The notes: a model not told the origin generated them from the sequence alone. DNA of 64,000 bases from ZC4RG35 sp036375695 (GCA_036375695.1 DASVBU010000007.1:1-64000), one strand, 5' to 3'; counted from the stretch's first letter, positions 46,150 through 55,910 are shown. Numbers and translations: made by a program.

Positions 46150-46581
46150 ATGGTGCTTCTGCAGCAGATCCTTCTCACCCTGCACATCATCGCCGCAGGG
46201 TTGTGGCTCGGTGGCGGCATCTACGCCACCCTCGCCTACCGGAGACATGCGGCCGAGGGCACCCTGAGCAGGGTGATGGCCGTGGAGGAGAAGATCGGTG
46301 CCTTCTTCGGCGTCGCCGTGGTGACGCTGTTGCTCACGGGCATAGGGATGGTCCTCAACTCGGAGCGGTTCAGCTTCACCCACGCCTTCGTGATCATCGG
46401 GATCGGCGCCATCGTCGTCAGCGGCGCTCTCGAGGGCCGTGTCTTCGGGCCCGCGATGAAGAGGGCAGGCGAGGCCGAAGGCCCCGCATCCTTCCCTGCG
46501 CCGATGCGCTGGGCGCTGCCCTGGTATGTGGTGGTGTTCGTGTTCGTCGTGTGGGCCATGGTCGCCAAGCTCGGCGCCTAG
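46150..46581 (+). CDS. Four-TM membrane protein (DUF2269-like)
   Basis: A 143-residue protein with four TMs. The first TM carries a His (LLTLHIIAAGLWLGGGIY), like CopD/DUF2269 membrane proteins. Function unknown. ATG 46150 or GTG 46153; the latter is exactly 6 nt from TAGCCT (46141-46146). A hairpin terminator follows. Confidence 0.65.
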   Translation: MVLLQQILLTLHIIAAGLWLGGGIYATLAYRRHAAEGTLSRVMAVEEKIGAFFGVAVVTLLLTGIGMVLNSERFSFTHAFVIIGIGAIVVSGALEGRVFGPAMKRAGEAEGPASFPAPMRWALPWYVVVFVFVVWAMVAKLGA

Positions 46582-46605
46582 ACCTACGACTGTCGGCCAC
46601 ATGAG

Positions 46606-46633
46606 AGAGGGGCCCCGGCGACGGAGCCCCTCT
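46606..46633. terminator. Bidirectional hairpin
   Basis: AGAGGGGC (46606-46613) pairs with GCCCCTCT (46626-46633), loop 12 nt. It lies between convergent genes ending at 46581 and 46652 and can serve both. Confidence 0.65.
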
Positions 46634-46651
46634 GCTCATGTCCCCCCGAAC

Positions 46652-47572
46652 TCAGCGGCTCGTCACGTAGATGTCACCCATCCCGGAACGACCGGAACCG
46701 AAGTAGAGGACCTTCCCGTTCCTGGAGAGCGAAGGACGCGTGTCGGGGGCCGTGCTGTTCACCAGGGCGCCCAGACTCACCGGATCCGACCAGCCGTCAC
46801 TCGACAGCGTGGACGTGTAGATGTCGGGACCCGTCGCCGCGCCGCCGCGGTTGCTCCAGAAGAACAGTTCCTTGCCGTTGACCCTCAGGTTCGGCTGGGC
46901 CTCCTCGAATTGCGTATTGATCTCCAGGGGTATCCCCGGCCCGTAGGCCCCGCCCGACAGCGGTGACATGTAGATGTCGTGGTCGGTCGTGGTGTCGCCC
47001 GGGAATGCCGGCCGGCCGCTCGAGTACAACAAGACCTTCCCGATCCCTTGCATCACAGCCGGGAACGGGCTGTGCTCCTCGAACGGGCTGTTGACCACGC
47101 AACCCAGGTGGGTGACGCTCGTGGCATGCGAGTTCTCATCCAGTTGGGCGGTGTAGAGATCGGCGTTGGTGGCCGAACCACAGTGCCCGGGACGGTTGCT
47201 GGCGAAGAAGAACGTCTTCCCGTCCGCCGAGATCGTCGGGCAGAAGTCGTTCGACGTCGAGTTGATCGGCGGCCCGACGTTCACCGGCTCACTCCACGGT
47301 TCGTTGGGGCCGCTCCGGGTGGAGACCCAGATGTCCTGCCCGCCCTGGGACGTCTCATCCTGCCTGGTCGACATGAGGAAGAACCTCTTGCCATCCGGCG
47401 AGATGAAGGGACACCCTTCCGTCGAGTTGTCCAGGTTGAAGCTCGGATGCGCACCCGCCCCGAAGTCCTCGATGCTCACCGCCTGGCCCCACGGCCCGGC
47501 CGCGCCGGCGACCAGTGCAGCCGATAGGACCAGCAACACCGCAAGGCTGGTGATCGTCGTCTTTCGTCTCAT
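46652..47572 (-). CDS. Secreted PD40/WD40-like beta-propeller protein
   Basis: A 306-residue protein with a signal peptide (TSLAVLLVLSAALVAGAAG). The body has repeated PD40 units: CPFISPDGKRFFLMSTR, CPTISADGKTFFFASNR, PNLRVNGKELFFWSNR and RPSLSRNGKVLYFGSGR, each followed by an IWVST/LYTAQ/IYTST/IYVTS strand. This TolB-like propeller probably binds a protein or glycan outside the cell. ATG 47572 has AAGGGAG 7 nt upstream. It follows a rhodanese gene on the same strand. Confidence 0.85.
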   Translation of the reverse strand: MRRKTTITSLAVLLVLSAALVAGAAGPWGQAVSIEDFGAGAHPSFNLDNSTEGCPFISPDGKRFFLMSTRQDETSQGGQDIWVSTRSGPNEPWSEPVNVGPPINSTSNDFCPTISADGKTFFFASNRPGHCGSATNADLYTAQLDENSHATSVTHLGCVVNSPFEEHSPFPAVMQGIGKVLLYSSGRPAFPGDTTTDHDIYMSPLSGGAYGPGIPLEINTQFEEAQPNLRVNGKELFFWSNRGGAATGPDIYTSTLSSDGWSDPVSLGALVNSTAPDTRPSLSRNGKVLYFGSGRSGMGDIYVTSR

Positions 47573-47597
47573 GGGCGTCTCCCTTCGGCGGGTCCGC

Positions 47598-48011
47598 TCA
47601 TGGCTTCTCCACCGGTAGTCCCTCTCTCTTCCAAGCCTCGATCCCACCCGAGAGATGACCGAGGTCGCGGTAGCCCAGGGTCCACAACGTGGACGCAGCC
47701 AGGGCCGACCGCTCCCCCGACGAGCAGTAGAGGATGAGGCGGCGACGGTGGTCGAACTCCACCCGATGACGGTGATCCGCAGGGTCCGCCCAGAACTCGA
47801 GCATTCCCCGCGGGGCCCACACCGAGTCAGGGATCCAGCCTGAGACCCTGAGCTCGTCCTCCTCGCGCACGTCGACGAGAACCGCACCGTCCGACAACTC
47901 GCCCCGGACCTCCTGGGGAGACAGGCTCACCAGGTGCCGACTGGCGTCCTCCACCAGTTCGGCTGCCGTTCTGCCGGCTCTCTCTTCTCCCGTCGACACG
48001 GTCCGGACCAT
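47598..48011 (-). CDS. Rhodanese domain protein
   Basis: A 137-residue protein. Rhodanese fold with VLVDVREEDELRVSGWIPDS, ILYCSSGERSALAA (active-site Cys followed by SSGERS) and GGIEAWKREGLPV at the end. It transfers sulfur from thiosulfate or persulfide donors. Genes downstream on the same strand: the PD40 protein, 25 bp away. Confidence 0.88.
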   Translation of the reverse strand: MVRTVSTGEERAGRTAAELVEDASRHLVSLSPQEVRGELSDGAVLVDVREEDELRVSGWIPDSVWAPRGMLEFWADPADHRHRVEFDHRRRLILYCSSGERSALAASTLWTLGYRDLGHLSGGIEAWKREGLPVEKP

Positions 48012-48134
48012 GAATCACGCCGCTGGTACGACTCTGGGAGCCCCCTGGCCACCGCTACCAGCAGATTCCCAGTGGCAGATGACACGGTGATTCGGGACGC
48101 AGGGGTAGAGCCAAGGAGAGTAAGAATCGCCACT

Positions 48135-51100
48135 GTGAGGTACCGGGCGTTGGGCCCGATCACAGTCGAGGTCGACGGCCATGCCTCGAGACTCGGCGGT
48201 CACCGCCAACGGATCGTTCTGGCGGTACTCCTCAGCCGTGCCAATCAGGTGGTGGCGCAGGACACCCTGATCGACGCCGTGTGGAGCGGCGAGCCGCCCG
48301 AGGCGGCCAGGGCCACCCTGCAGAGCTACATCTACAACCTCCGCCGAGCCACCAAGAGCGACCTCATCCTCCGCCGCGGCGACGGATATCTGATCGAGGC
48401 CGACGCCGGGAGCTTCGACGTGCTCGACTTCACGGCCAAGCTGGAGCAGGGCCGTTCGCTCCTCGCCACCAATCCGGGGGCGGCCAGGGAGGAGCTCGCA
48501 GACGCCCTCGGCCTCTGGTACGGAGCGCCGTACGGCGGGGTGGACCATCTCGAGCTCCACTCCGAGATCCAACGCCTCGACGAGATGCGGGTGAACGCAG
48601 TCGAGGCGCGGATCCAGGCAGATCTGGCGCTGGGACGGGACGGGGAGCTGGTGGGCGAGCTGGACGCCCTCGTCCGCGAGTACCCGCTCCGGGAGCGGTT
48701 CTGGGGACAGTTGATGCTCGCCCTCTACCGATCCGGGAGGCAGGCCGAGGCACTCCGCACTTTCCAGCAGGCACGCGCCCGACTGGTCGACGAACTGGGG
48801 ATCGAGCCCGGGGCCGAACTGCAGGAGCTCGAGGATCGAATCCTGGCTCAGGACCCCTCGCTCCTCCCCGATCGTTCGTCGAACCCTCACAAGATGGATG
48901 CCGGTTCGCTTCGTGGGTACGAATTGCGAGAGGTCCTCGCATCCACCGCTCTGGGTGTGGCCTATCGCGCCTACCAACACTCGGTGGGCCGGGAGGTGGT
49001 CGTCAAGTCGATCCGGCCCGAGTTCGCCAACGACACGGCATTCGTCGCCCGCTTCGAGAAGGAGGCACAGACGGTCGCAGCGCTGGGCCACCCGCACATC
49101 CTCCCCTTGCACGACTATTGGAGGGACCCGAGTGGTGCCTATCTGGTCGTGCCGTTCATGGCCGGCGGCAGCCTGGCCCATTCCCTCCGGGCCCAGCACT
49201 GGCACCTGGAGCCGGCGATGCGATTGCTCGACCAGATCGGCGGCGCCCTCGGCCACGCCCATCGCCGGGGAGTGATCCACGGGCACCTGACCGCGTCCAG
49301 CGTCGTCCTCGACGACGAGGGAAACGCCTATCTGGGGGACTTCGGCATCGGGCTGGCTCCCGACGGCGGTCTTCCGACCGTGCTCACGGATGTCGAGGCC
49401 CTGGGCAGGCTGGCCCTTCACCTGCTCACCGGGGAGCCACCCCGGGGCCAGCCCGACACGACCGGCCTCCCGGCCGGGTTCGGCGAGGTCGTCGCCCGCG
49501 CCGTCGCCGCATCGCCCGGCCGCTATTCCCGGGTGTCCGACTTCCTCCGAGACCTCAGGCGGGCTGCCGGCATGGACGTGTCCACGGGATCGGATCTGGT
49601 CGAGCCACGCGGCGAGCCCATCCGTAACCCGTACAAGGGGCTCCGTGCCTTCACCGAGATGGACGCGGCCGACTTCCACGGCCGCGCCGAACTCGTCGGA
49701 CATCTCCTGCAGACGATCTCCGAGCAGAGGCTGGTCACGATCGTGGGGCCTTCGGGGAGCGGGAAGTCCTCGGTGGTCCGGGCAGGCGTGGTGCCGTCCT
49801 TGCGCGCCGGGGCGTTGGCGGGATCCCAGGACTGGCTGATCACCGACATGTTCCCCGGCTCCTACCCGTTCGAAGAGCTCGAGGCAGCCCTGCGCCGTGT
49901 GTCGGTGCGAGGCGCAGACGACATCATGAGTGAGCTGACCGCACCGACGGGGTTGCTCCGCGTCTGCAAGAGGATCCTCCCCGAGGACTCGATGCTGCTC
50001 CTCATCATCGACCAGTTCGAGGAGCTGTTCTCGCTGGTGCGCTCCGAGGAGGTCAGGCGCACCTTCATCGACAACCTCATCGCGGTGGCGGACGACGAGC
50101 GGGGTCGGATACGCGTCGTCACCACCATCCGGGCCGACTTCCTCGATCGACCACTCTCCTACGGCGACTTCGCAGCAGCCATCGCCCCCGGGCTGGTGAC
50201 AGTCGGGCCACCGGCCCGTGACGGCCTCGCCCAGTCGATCGCCGCCCCGGCACGTGCCGTCGGCCTCGAGCTGGAACCGGGTCTGGTCACCCAGGTCGTC
50301 GCCGACGTGGAGGGCCAACCGGGCGCTCTGCCACTTCTCCAGTACGCGCTCACGGAGACCTTCGCCGCCCGGGAAGGAGGCACGCTGACCTTCGCCGCCT
50401 ACGAGTCGACCGGTGGCGTGGCCGGGGCGATCGGGCGACGAGCCGAAGAGCTGTACCAGGACCTGAGCCCTGTCGCCCGGGAGGTGGCGAGGGAGGTCTT
50501 CCTCCGTCTGGTCGCGGTCGACGAAGTCGGAGTGGTGACGCGCAAACGCGCCCGCCAGAACGACCTGACATCGCTGGCCGTGGATCGGGCGGCCCTGCAG
50601 AAGGTGCTCGACGCCTACGCCCGGTTCCGCCTCATCAGCTTCGACCGGGACCCGGTGACCCGAGGTCCGACCGTGGAGGTCGCCCACGAGGCGCTGCTGA
50701 CCACGTGGCCGAGGCTGGAGACCTGGATCGACGACGCCCGGGAGACCCTCGTCATGGCCAGACGGGTCGGGGAGTCCGCCCACGACTGGGTCGCGTCCGA
50801 CAAGGACCCCAGCTACCTGCTCCGCGGCTCGCGTCTCGACGACATCGAGCGATGGTCCGCCGGCCCGGGCGTGATCCTGACCGGCGACGAGGAGGACTTC
50901 ATCACCGCCAGCGTCATCACCCGCAACGAGGAGATCGCGGCCGGGCGCCGCCGCCGCCGCCGAGCGCTGACGACCCTGTCCGTGGGGATGGTCCTGGTGA
51001 GCCTCTTCGCCATCCTGGCGTTCTTCCAGCGGCAGGCAGCCCGCCGGGAGGCGACCCTCTCCATCAGCAGGGAGCTCGCCGGGGCTTCCCGTCAGCTCGC

Positions 51101-53192
51101 CAATCCGGAGCTGGCCCTCCTGGTGGCCATGGAGGCATTCGACACTTCGATCAGGGACGGTGCGGAGCCGACACAGGAGGCGGTCAGTGCCCTGGCCCAT
51201 GCCATGTTCGATTGGCGCCTGATCACACGCTACCCGGCGGCGGGTCGGCTCGGCCCGATGTCGTCCCCGGACGGATCCCGGGTGGCTGCCCAGTCTGTCG
51301 ACAACCCCAGGAACGTCGTCGTGTTCGATGCGGGCGGATCCCCGCTGTCCGAGCTCGTCGGTCCGGACCTGGAGGGCATCCAGGCCGACTCGACCGCATT
51401 CCACCCCGATGGTGAGTTGATCGCGGTCGCATACACCATCGAGGGTGCCCGGACCTATTCGGCAGTCCCGGAAGGTGAACCGGACGTGATCTTGTTCCGG
51501 GCGTCCACCGGTGCCGAGGTGGCCCGAATCGACCTGGTCCCCATTCCGGACCAGCCGCTCGACAACGGCACGGGCGCTTTCCCGGTTTCCTTCAGCGCCT
51601 CGGGACGGCTTCTGGCACTCTCCGGCGGCACCGAAGTCGCCGTGGTGGACTGGGCCCGAGGCGAGGAGATCACCCGGATCCGATTCGCGGGCCCGACGGG
51701 CCCTGCGACCTTCCTCGGTGAAGACACGCTCTTCGTCCCCGTGGCCTCACGAGGCTGGACGTGGTACTCGATCAGCGAGGCCCGGGAAATCGGGGCGGTC
51801 GACGTGCCGGGCATGACCGACATCGCCGCGGCCGATCCCGCCGGGCGTCGCCTAGCCCATCGCGTCGGCGAGCGGGTCGAGGTGTTGGACGCCATGACCA
51901 ACGAGGTCCTCATCAGCGTGGAGGATCCCGGGATCCTGGCCCTGGCGGTCAGCCCGGACGGCGCGCGTTTCGCCTACTCCGGATACGACTCCACCATCCA
52001 CGTCATCGACCTCGAGGGAGGGCGCCCCGAGATCCTTCTCGAGGGCGCCTTGTCGAACGTGATATCGATCACCTTCGTCGGCCCCGATCGACTCCTCACC
52101 AACGGCGAGAACCCGCTCATGTGGGACGTATCCATGGGCTCGGAGGCGTTCGGGTTCGCGTCGCTGTCGAGACCGCAATGGGGGTTCCAGGTGTCACCCG
52201 ACGAACGCTGGCTCGCCTACATGGTCTCCGCGAGCACCGGTCTTCCCATCTTCGACCCGGGCGACGGGGTGCGTCTCATCGACCTCGCCTCGCATGACGA
52301 GGTCCTGGCCATCGAGGGAGAGCTCCAGAGCGTCCCGATCGGGCTCAGGATGGTGAGCCCCGACTTCACCCTGTTCGGGTCGCTCCGGGAGGACATGTCG
52401 TCCAGCTTGAGGCTCCTGCCCTCCTGGGATCCCGTCGTGGAGTTCGAGCGCTGCCGGGCTGCGCTCGCGTTCTCACCGGACAGCACCCGGGTCCTCCTGT
52501 CGGGATCACTGTGCCCGGAAGAGCCCGATGGCGCCCCCAACACCGAACTGATCGACCTGGAGACGGGCGAGACGGTGCTCACCCTGCCCTACTCGTACAC
52601 CTTCTCAGCCGAGCTGAACCCCGAAGGAACCTTCGAGGCCGGGCGCTATCTCGTCGCCACCGACCAGGACACCGTGGGCGTCTGGGACACCCACACCGGC
52701 GAGCAGTTGGTCGCCCTGGACCCCCCACCCAGCTGGGAGTACGTCCTCGTGGTGAGCTTCGACTCCAGCGGGCGGCGCATCGTTGGTGGTACGACTGCAG
52801 GGACGGTCTGGGTCCTGGACCTCGCCGCCGTGGTCGAGGGCGCCACGACCGATGAGGCACTGGTGTTCACCAGACAGGCCCACTCGGGTGCCACCCCAGG
52901 CCCGGCCGTGGGCCCCCAGGGGATCGTGGCGTCCCCGGGGTTCGATGGCCTGATCCGGATCTGGGACGTGGATACGGGTGCCCTTCTCTTCGAGTACGAA
53001 GCGGACATGACGACGCCGTATGTCCGGTTCTCCACCGACGGGAGCAGGCTGTTCTATCCCCATGGGCTCAGCATCAGGCAGATGCCTGTCGACCCCTACG
53101 AGCTCCGTGCATTGGCGGGCGAGTTGGTCACTCGGGACTTCCTCCCCGACGAGTGCGAGAGGTACTCCCGCGACCCGTGCGAACAGGGCTGA
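48135..53192 (+). CDS. BTAD / pseudokinase / nSTAND NTPase / WD40 regulator
   Basis: A 1685-residue multidomain protein. (1) Residues 1-245: OmpR-type DNA-binding domain plus BTAD (VAQDTLIDAVWSGEPPEAAR). (2) About 255-480: protein-kinase-like domain; Lys291 and DFG (D402) are kept, but the HRD loop reads IHGHLTAS, with His at 384 in place of the catalytic Asp, so it is probably a pseudokinase. (3) About 500-930: NTPase, starting NPYKGLRAFTE, Walker A GPSGSGKSS (538-546), Walker B LLLIIDQFEE. (4) A TM near 946-966. (5) C-terminal WD40-type propeller of about 700 residues. It likely senses a ligand and controls transcription. GTG 48135 begins the BTAD domain; the frame is open upstream without homology. 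Confidence 0.88.
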   Translation: MRYRALGPITVEVDGHASRLGGHRQRIVLAVLLSRANQVVAQDTLIDAVWSGEPPEAARATLQSYIYNLRRATKSDLILRRGDGYLIEADAGSFDVLDFTAKLEQGRSLLATNPGAAREELADALGLWYGAPYGGVDHLELHSEIQRLDEMRVNAVEARIQADLALGRDGELVGELDALVREYPLRERFWGQLMLALYRSGRQAEALRTFQQARARLVDELGIEPGAELQELEDRILAQDPSLLPDRSSNPHKMDAGSLRGYELREVLASTALGVAYRAYQHSVGREVVVKSIRPEFANDTAFVARFEKEAQTVAALGHPHILPLHDYWRDPSGAYLVVPFMAGGSLAHSLRAQHWHLEPAMRLLDQIGGALGHAHRRGVIHGHLTASSVVLDDEGNAYLGDFGIGLAPDGGLPTVLTDVEALGRLALHLLTGEPPRGQPDTTGLPAGFGEVVARAVAASPGRYSRVSDFLRDLRRAAGMDVSTGSDLVEPRGEPIRNPYKGLRAFTEMDAADFHGRAELVGHLLQTISEQRLVTIVGPSGSGKSSVVRAGVVPSLRAGALAGSQDWLITDMFPGSYPFEELEAALRRVSVRGADDIMSELTAPTGLLRVCKRILPEDSMLLLIIDQFEELFSLVRSEEVRRTFIDNLIAVADDERGRIRVVTTIRADFLDRPLSYGDFAAAIAPGLVTVGPPARDGLAQSIAAPARAVGLELEPGLVTQVVADVEGQPGALPLLQYALTETFAAREGGTLTFAAYESTGGVAGAIGRRAEELYQDLSPVAREVAREVFLRLVAVDEVGVVTRKRARQNDLTSLAVDRAALQKVLDAYARFRLISFDRDPVTRGPTVEVAHEALLTTWPRLETWIDDARETLVMARRVGESAHDWVASDKDPSYLLRGSRLDDIERWSAGPGVILTGDEEDFITASVITRNEEIAAGRRRRRRALTTLSVGMVLVSLFAILAFFQRQAARREATLSISRELAGASRQLANPELALLVAMEAFDTSIRDGAEPTQEAVSALAHAMFDWRLITRYPAAGRLGPMSSPDGSRVAAQSVDNPRNVVVFDAGGSPLSELVGPDLEGIQADSTAFHPDGELIAVAYTIEGARTYSAVPEGEPDVILFRASTGAEVARIDLVPIPDQPLDNGTGAFPVSFSASGRLLALSGGTEVAVVDWARGEEITRIRFAGPTGPATFLGEDTLFVPVASRGWTWYSISEAREIGAVDVPGMTDIAAADPAGRRLAHRVGERVEVLDAMTNEVLISVEDPGILALAVSPDGARFAYSGYDSTIHVIDLEGGRPEILLEGALSNVISITFVGPDRLLTNGENPLMWDVSMGSEAFGFASLSRPQWGFQVSPDERWLAYMVSASTGLPIFDPGDGVRLIDLASHDEVLAIEGELQSVPIGLRMVSPDFTLFGSLREDMSSSLRLLPSWDPVVEFERCRAALAFSPDSTRVLLSGSLCPEEPDGAPNTELIDLETGETVLTLPYSYTFSAELNPEGTFEAGRYLVATDQDTVGVWDTHTGEQLVALDPPPSWEYVLVVSFDSSGRRIVGGTTAGTVWVLDLAAVVEGATTDEALVFTRQAHSGATPGPAVGPQGIVASPGFDGLIRIWDVDTGALLFEYEADMTTPYVRFSTDGSRLFYPHGLSIRQMPVDPYELRALAGELVTRDFLPDECERYSRDPCEQG

Positions 53193-53258
53193 GAAGATCG
53201 CGAAACAAAATCGTCGATCCCACTTGCACGCCGGCTTCGGGATCTGATACAAATCCGC

Positions 53259-53305
53259 TGTCTGGCCGATGGGTTCTTCGGAATTCGTCGGCCAGACACT
53301 TTTTT
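53259..53305 (+). terminator. Rho-independent terminator
   Basis: Stem TGTCTGGCCGA (53259-53269) with TCGGCCAGACA (53288-53298), then CTTTTTT. It is a classical intrinsic terminator, the only one in the window with a long T-run, and ends the 5-kb regulator gene. Confidence 0.9.
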
Positions 53306-53323
53306 GTCTCCCCTCTTCCCCGC

Positions 53324-54007
53324 TCAGCGGTCCCGGCGGAGCAGTGTCCGTATCGCCGAGTTCTTCCACAGGTTGGACACGTACTTCCAGTGACGCTTCC
53401 GGTCCACCAGTTGAGCCGTCATCTCCACCTTCGGCTCGGCGACCCCGAAGTGGCCGGCGACCTGGCTCAGCGTGTGGTTCCAGATCTTGTCCTCCAGCCG
53501 CGAGGTGTAGATCTTGAAGCTCACCTCGTACAGCGGGTCGTTGGCGCGGACCAGGAGATGGATCCGGGCGACCGTGACACCCTCGTCGTCCTCATGGGCG
53601 CTGAATGTGATGATGGCCGCCCAGGGATGACCCTCCGGCGTCATGTACGACCAGGAACGCTCGTCGGCGTAGATCACACGGACGCCGGTCGTCACCCGGG
53701 TCGGCCCCTTGCCGCCGCCGATGACGGCGATCTCACCGGGGGCGATGCCGCCGGCCGGGGCGTAGAACTTGTTCGACGGGTACCAGAAGTCCCCGAACTT
53801 CGTCTTCCAGGTCGCGATCACCTCTTCCGGCGTCGGGCCCGGGATCCTGACCTCGTAGGTCTTCTGCCAGAGCTGGCCGAATCCTTGCAGCGGACCCACC
53901 GGGCGACGTCCCTCGACGTTGCCGGTCGGTGCCCCCTCGGGGACTTCCCCGAGACGGAACGCATCCACGGGCTTGGCCCAGTTGTCGGCGTTGATCGGTT
54001 CCGCCAT
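53324..54007 (-). CDS. Hypothetical protein, possibly SRPBCC-like fold
   Basis: A 227-residue soluble protein. It has an N-terminal RLGEVPEGAP segment, alternating beta-strand-like stretches (YEVRIPGPTPEEVIATW, GVRVIYADERSWSYMTPEG) and a long terminal helix (KRHWKYVSNLWKNSAIRTLL). No family can be named with confidence; lipid- or ligand-binding folds are possible. AAAGGA precedes ATG at 7 nt. It lies at the downstream end of the partner-switching gene cluster. Confidence 0.55.
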   Translation of the reverse strand: MAEPINADNWAKPVDAFRLGEVPEGAPTGNVEGRRPVGPLQGFGQLWQKTYEVRIPGPTPEEVIATWKTKFGDFWYPSNKFYAPAGGIAPGEIAVIGGGKGPTRVTTGVRVIYADERSWSYMTPEGHPWAAIITFSAHEDDEGVTVARIHLLVRANDPLYEVSFKIYTSRLEDKIWNHTLSQVAGHFGVAEPKVEMTAQLVDRKRHWKYVSNLWKNSAIRTLLRRDR

Positions 54008-54057
54008 ACGTGTCCTTTCGACACCACCGATCTTGCCGGGCACGCGTTCCGCGATCG

Positions 54058-55191
54058 TTACGACCGGATCCAGACACCGGCGGACACCGGCTGAACCGTT
54101 TCGGCCACCACGTCCCTCCATCCCGTGGCGATGTCGTCGGGGTCGACGCGGGAGCGGAGCGAGCGTGCGAAGGCGTCGGTCACCTTCCAGGCGTCGTAGC
54201 GGGCCCGGTTGAATCGGCGGTCGATGGCGCCCTGAACGCGCCTTCGGAGAGGGTTGAAGAGCGCCGCCACCGCCAGGGTGGAGGCGGCAACCGCCAGGGA
54301 CGAATCCGTCGGCATCATCGACCCGATCACGGTCACGACTCCTACGAAGACCAGACCGAGGAGGCCCACCACCAGCAGGTAGGTGACGGTGCGGGAGACG
54401 ATCTTGTCGATGTCGTAGAGACGGTATTTGAGGACCGATATCCCGATCGCGATCGGGAGGCCGAGGATGGCGGCCCCTGTCAGCAGGTCCCAAACGAACA
54501 TGGGGACCGGGATCAGGTCGGCCAGCGTCTCCTGGATCGCGGTGGTGACGATCATGGCGAAGACCGCGAAGGCGAACCACTTGATCTGCTGCCGCTCCAG
54601 ATGACGGGCGTTGATCCATCTCGACACGAGCGAGAGCGCGGCGAGGACCACGAATATCGCCAGCACCAGATACCCGGCCGTGGAGAGTGGCCCGTGCTCC
54701 GGGTTGGGGATCCAGGAGATGCCGATCGGGTTATCCGCCCAGACGAGACACGAGCCATCCCCGGCGGTCTCCATGCAGATGCGACCGGCGACGACATAGC
54801 TCGCGGCCAGCAGCCCGATACCCGCCCCGACCCAGCCGAGAAAGCCCCATCTACTCGAGGCAGGCCTCCCGTCGGGGAACCAGTAGACCAGGAGCCCGAC
54901 GAGCACGAACCAGGAGAGCCAAACCGCGCCACCGATCGCCCCCGCCAGCGCGTTGCCTCCCTTTGCCAGGTCGTCGAGGACACCGCTGCTGAGGAGGAAC
55001 ACGCCGATGCCGGTCATCACCCAGCCGACGCGGTTGCCGTCTGTCCGGTAGAGGATCAGAGCGCCGACGACCGCGAAGACCAGAGCTGCCAGACCGAGCA
55101 GGACCTCACCGGGCTCCTCCGCATCCGAGATCGCCATCGCGCTCAGGGCGGCCGCCCCGGAGACCAGGGCCAGCGAGGAGGCGACCCTCAC
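54058..55191 (-). CDS. 7TM-type sensor protein without catalytic domain (second copy)
   Basis: A 377-residue protein with about eight hydrophobic segments, then VLKYRLYDIDKIVSRTVTY, two more TMs and FNPLRRRVQGAIDRRFNRARYDA, ending ETVQPVSAGVWIR. That end normally connects such receptors to GAF and SpoIIE or histidine kinase domains; here the protein stops at the linker. It is a paralogue of the gene at 57496-58656. GTG start, no clear SD, 16 nt after the STAS gene. Confidence 0.75.
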   Translation of the reverse strand: MRVASSLALVSGAAALSAMAISDAEEPGEVLLGLAALVFAVVGALILYRTDGNRVGWVMTGIGVFLLSSGVLDDLAKGGNALAGAIGGAVWLSWFVLVGLLVYWFPDGRPASSRWGFLGWVGAGIGLLAASYVVAGRICMETAGDGSCLVWADNPIGISWIPNPEHGPLSTAGYLVLAIFVVLAALSLVSRWINARHLERQQIKWFAFAVFAMIVTTAIQETLADLIPVPMFVWDLLTGAAILGLPIAIGISVLKYRLYDIDKIVSRTVTYLLVVGLLGLVFVGVVTVIGSMMPTDSSLAVAASTLAVAALFNPLRRRVQGAIDRRFNRARYDAWKVTDAFARSLRSRVDPDDIATGWRDVVAETVQPVSAGVWIRS

Positions 55192-55207
55192 ACCGACGGA
55201 TCTGCGC

Positions 55208-55558
55208 TCAGACTGCGGCGAGGGCGGCCTCCTCGTCGTCGAAGACCTCGATGGCCTCGTCGATGCGAGTGAGTGCGAGGATCTGGCGATAGTGGTCGGT
55301 CAGACCGCACGCCAGGAGCCGGTGCCCGCTCCGCTGCGCCCGGATCAGCGTCGTGACGAGCAACCCGATACCGCCACTGTTCATGTACTGGAGGCCCTCG
55401 AAGTTGAGGATGACGGCGTCGACGCCGCCTGCCGAGGCCTCCTCGTGCGCCCTGGTGATCTCGGCCTCGGAGAAGGCCGTGATCTCGCCCACGATGTCGA
55501 CGGCGCGGACGCGTGGCGCCAGTTCTCGTACGGTCATCGTCACATTGGCGGATGGCAT
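55208..55558 (-). CDS. STAS-domain anti-anti-sigma-factor-like protein
   Basis: A 116-residue protein of one STAS domain. VDAVILNFEGLQYMNSGGIGLL holds the phospho-acceptor region (Ser in NSGG). Anti-anti-sigma proteins of the RsbV/SpoIIAA type bind and inactivate anti-sigma kinases when unphosphorylated. ATG 55558 with GAGAGGAG 5 nt upstream; 10 nt downstream of the other STAS gene. Confidence 0.85.
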   Translation of the reverse strand: MPSANVTMTVRELAPRVRAVDIVGEITAFSEAEITRAHEEASAGGVDAVILNFEGLQYMNSGGIGLLVTTLIRAQRSGHRLLACGLTDHYRQILALTRIDEAIEVFDDEEAALAAV

Positions 55559-55568
55559 TGGTCTCCTC

Positions 55569-55910
55569 TCACCGGGCCGCGACCGCGGCCTCTTCGTCGT
55601 CATGGATCGTCATGAAGTCGGCCAGACGGGTGATGGTGAACACCTCGCGGTAGTGGTCCGACAGTCCGAATGCGTGGATCTCCCGCTCCTCGGCGCGGGC
55701 CCTCGCCAGCAGTCCGACGATGACCGCGATCCCGGTGGAGTTGATGTAGTCCACGCCCCGGAAGTCCAACACCACGCGTCCCGGCCGGCTGGTCGCCTCG
55801 GCGTAGGCCGCCTCGAGGGTCTCCTTGGCGCCACGGTCCACGGTGCCCACGAGGGTCACGACACTTCCGTCGTCGAGTGGCGCCGTCGTGGCCCGAAACT
55901 CGCTGTCCAT
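55569..55910 (-). CDS. STAS-domain anti-anti-sigma-factor-like protein
   Basis: A 113-residue STAS protein, VVLDFRGVDYINSTGIAVIVG with the usual phospho-acceptor site (NSTG). It shares the ending HYREVFTITRLADFM with its neighbour (HYRQILALTRIDEAI), so the two are duplicates. Tandem GTG/ATG starts overlap the phosphatase stop; ATG 55910 (TGATG junction) is chosen, with GGGAG 8 nt upstream. Confidence 0.85.
   Translation of the reverse strand: MDSEFRATTAPLDDGSVVTLVGTVDRGAKETLEAAYAEATSRPGRVVLDFRGVDYINSTGIAVIVGLLARARAEEREIHAFGLSDHYREVFTITRLADFMTIHDDEEAAVAAR

Noticed and set aside
48015..51404. A 1129-codon open frame on the minus strand
   Set aside because: It is antisense to the large BTAD/WD40 gene; high GC keeps antisense frames open. 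It shows no domain, only His/Gly/Arg-rich sequence.
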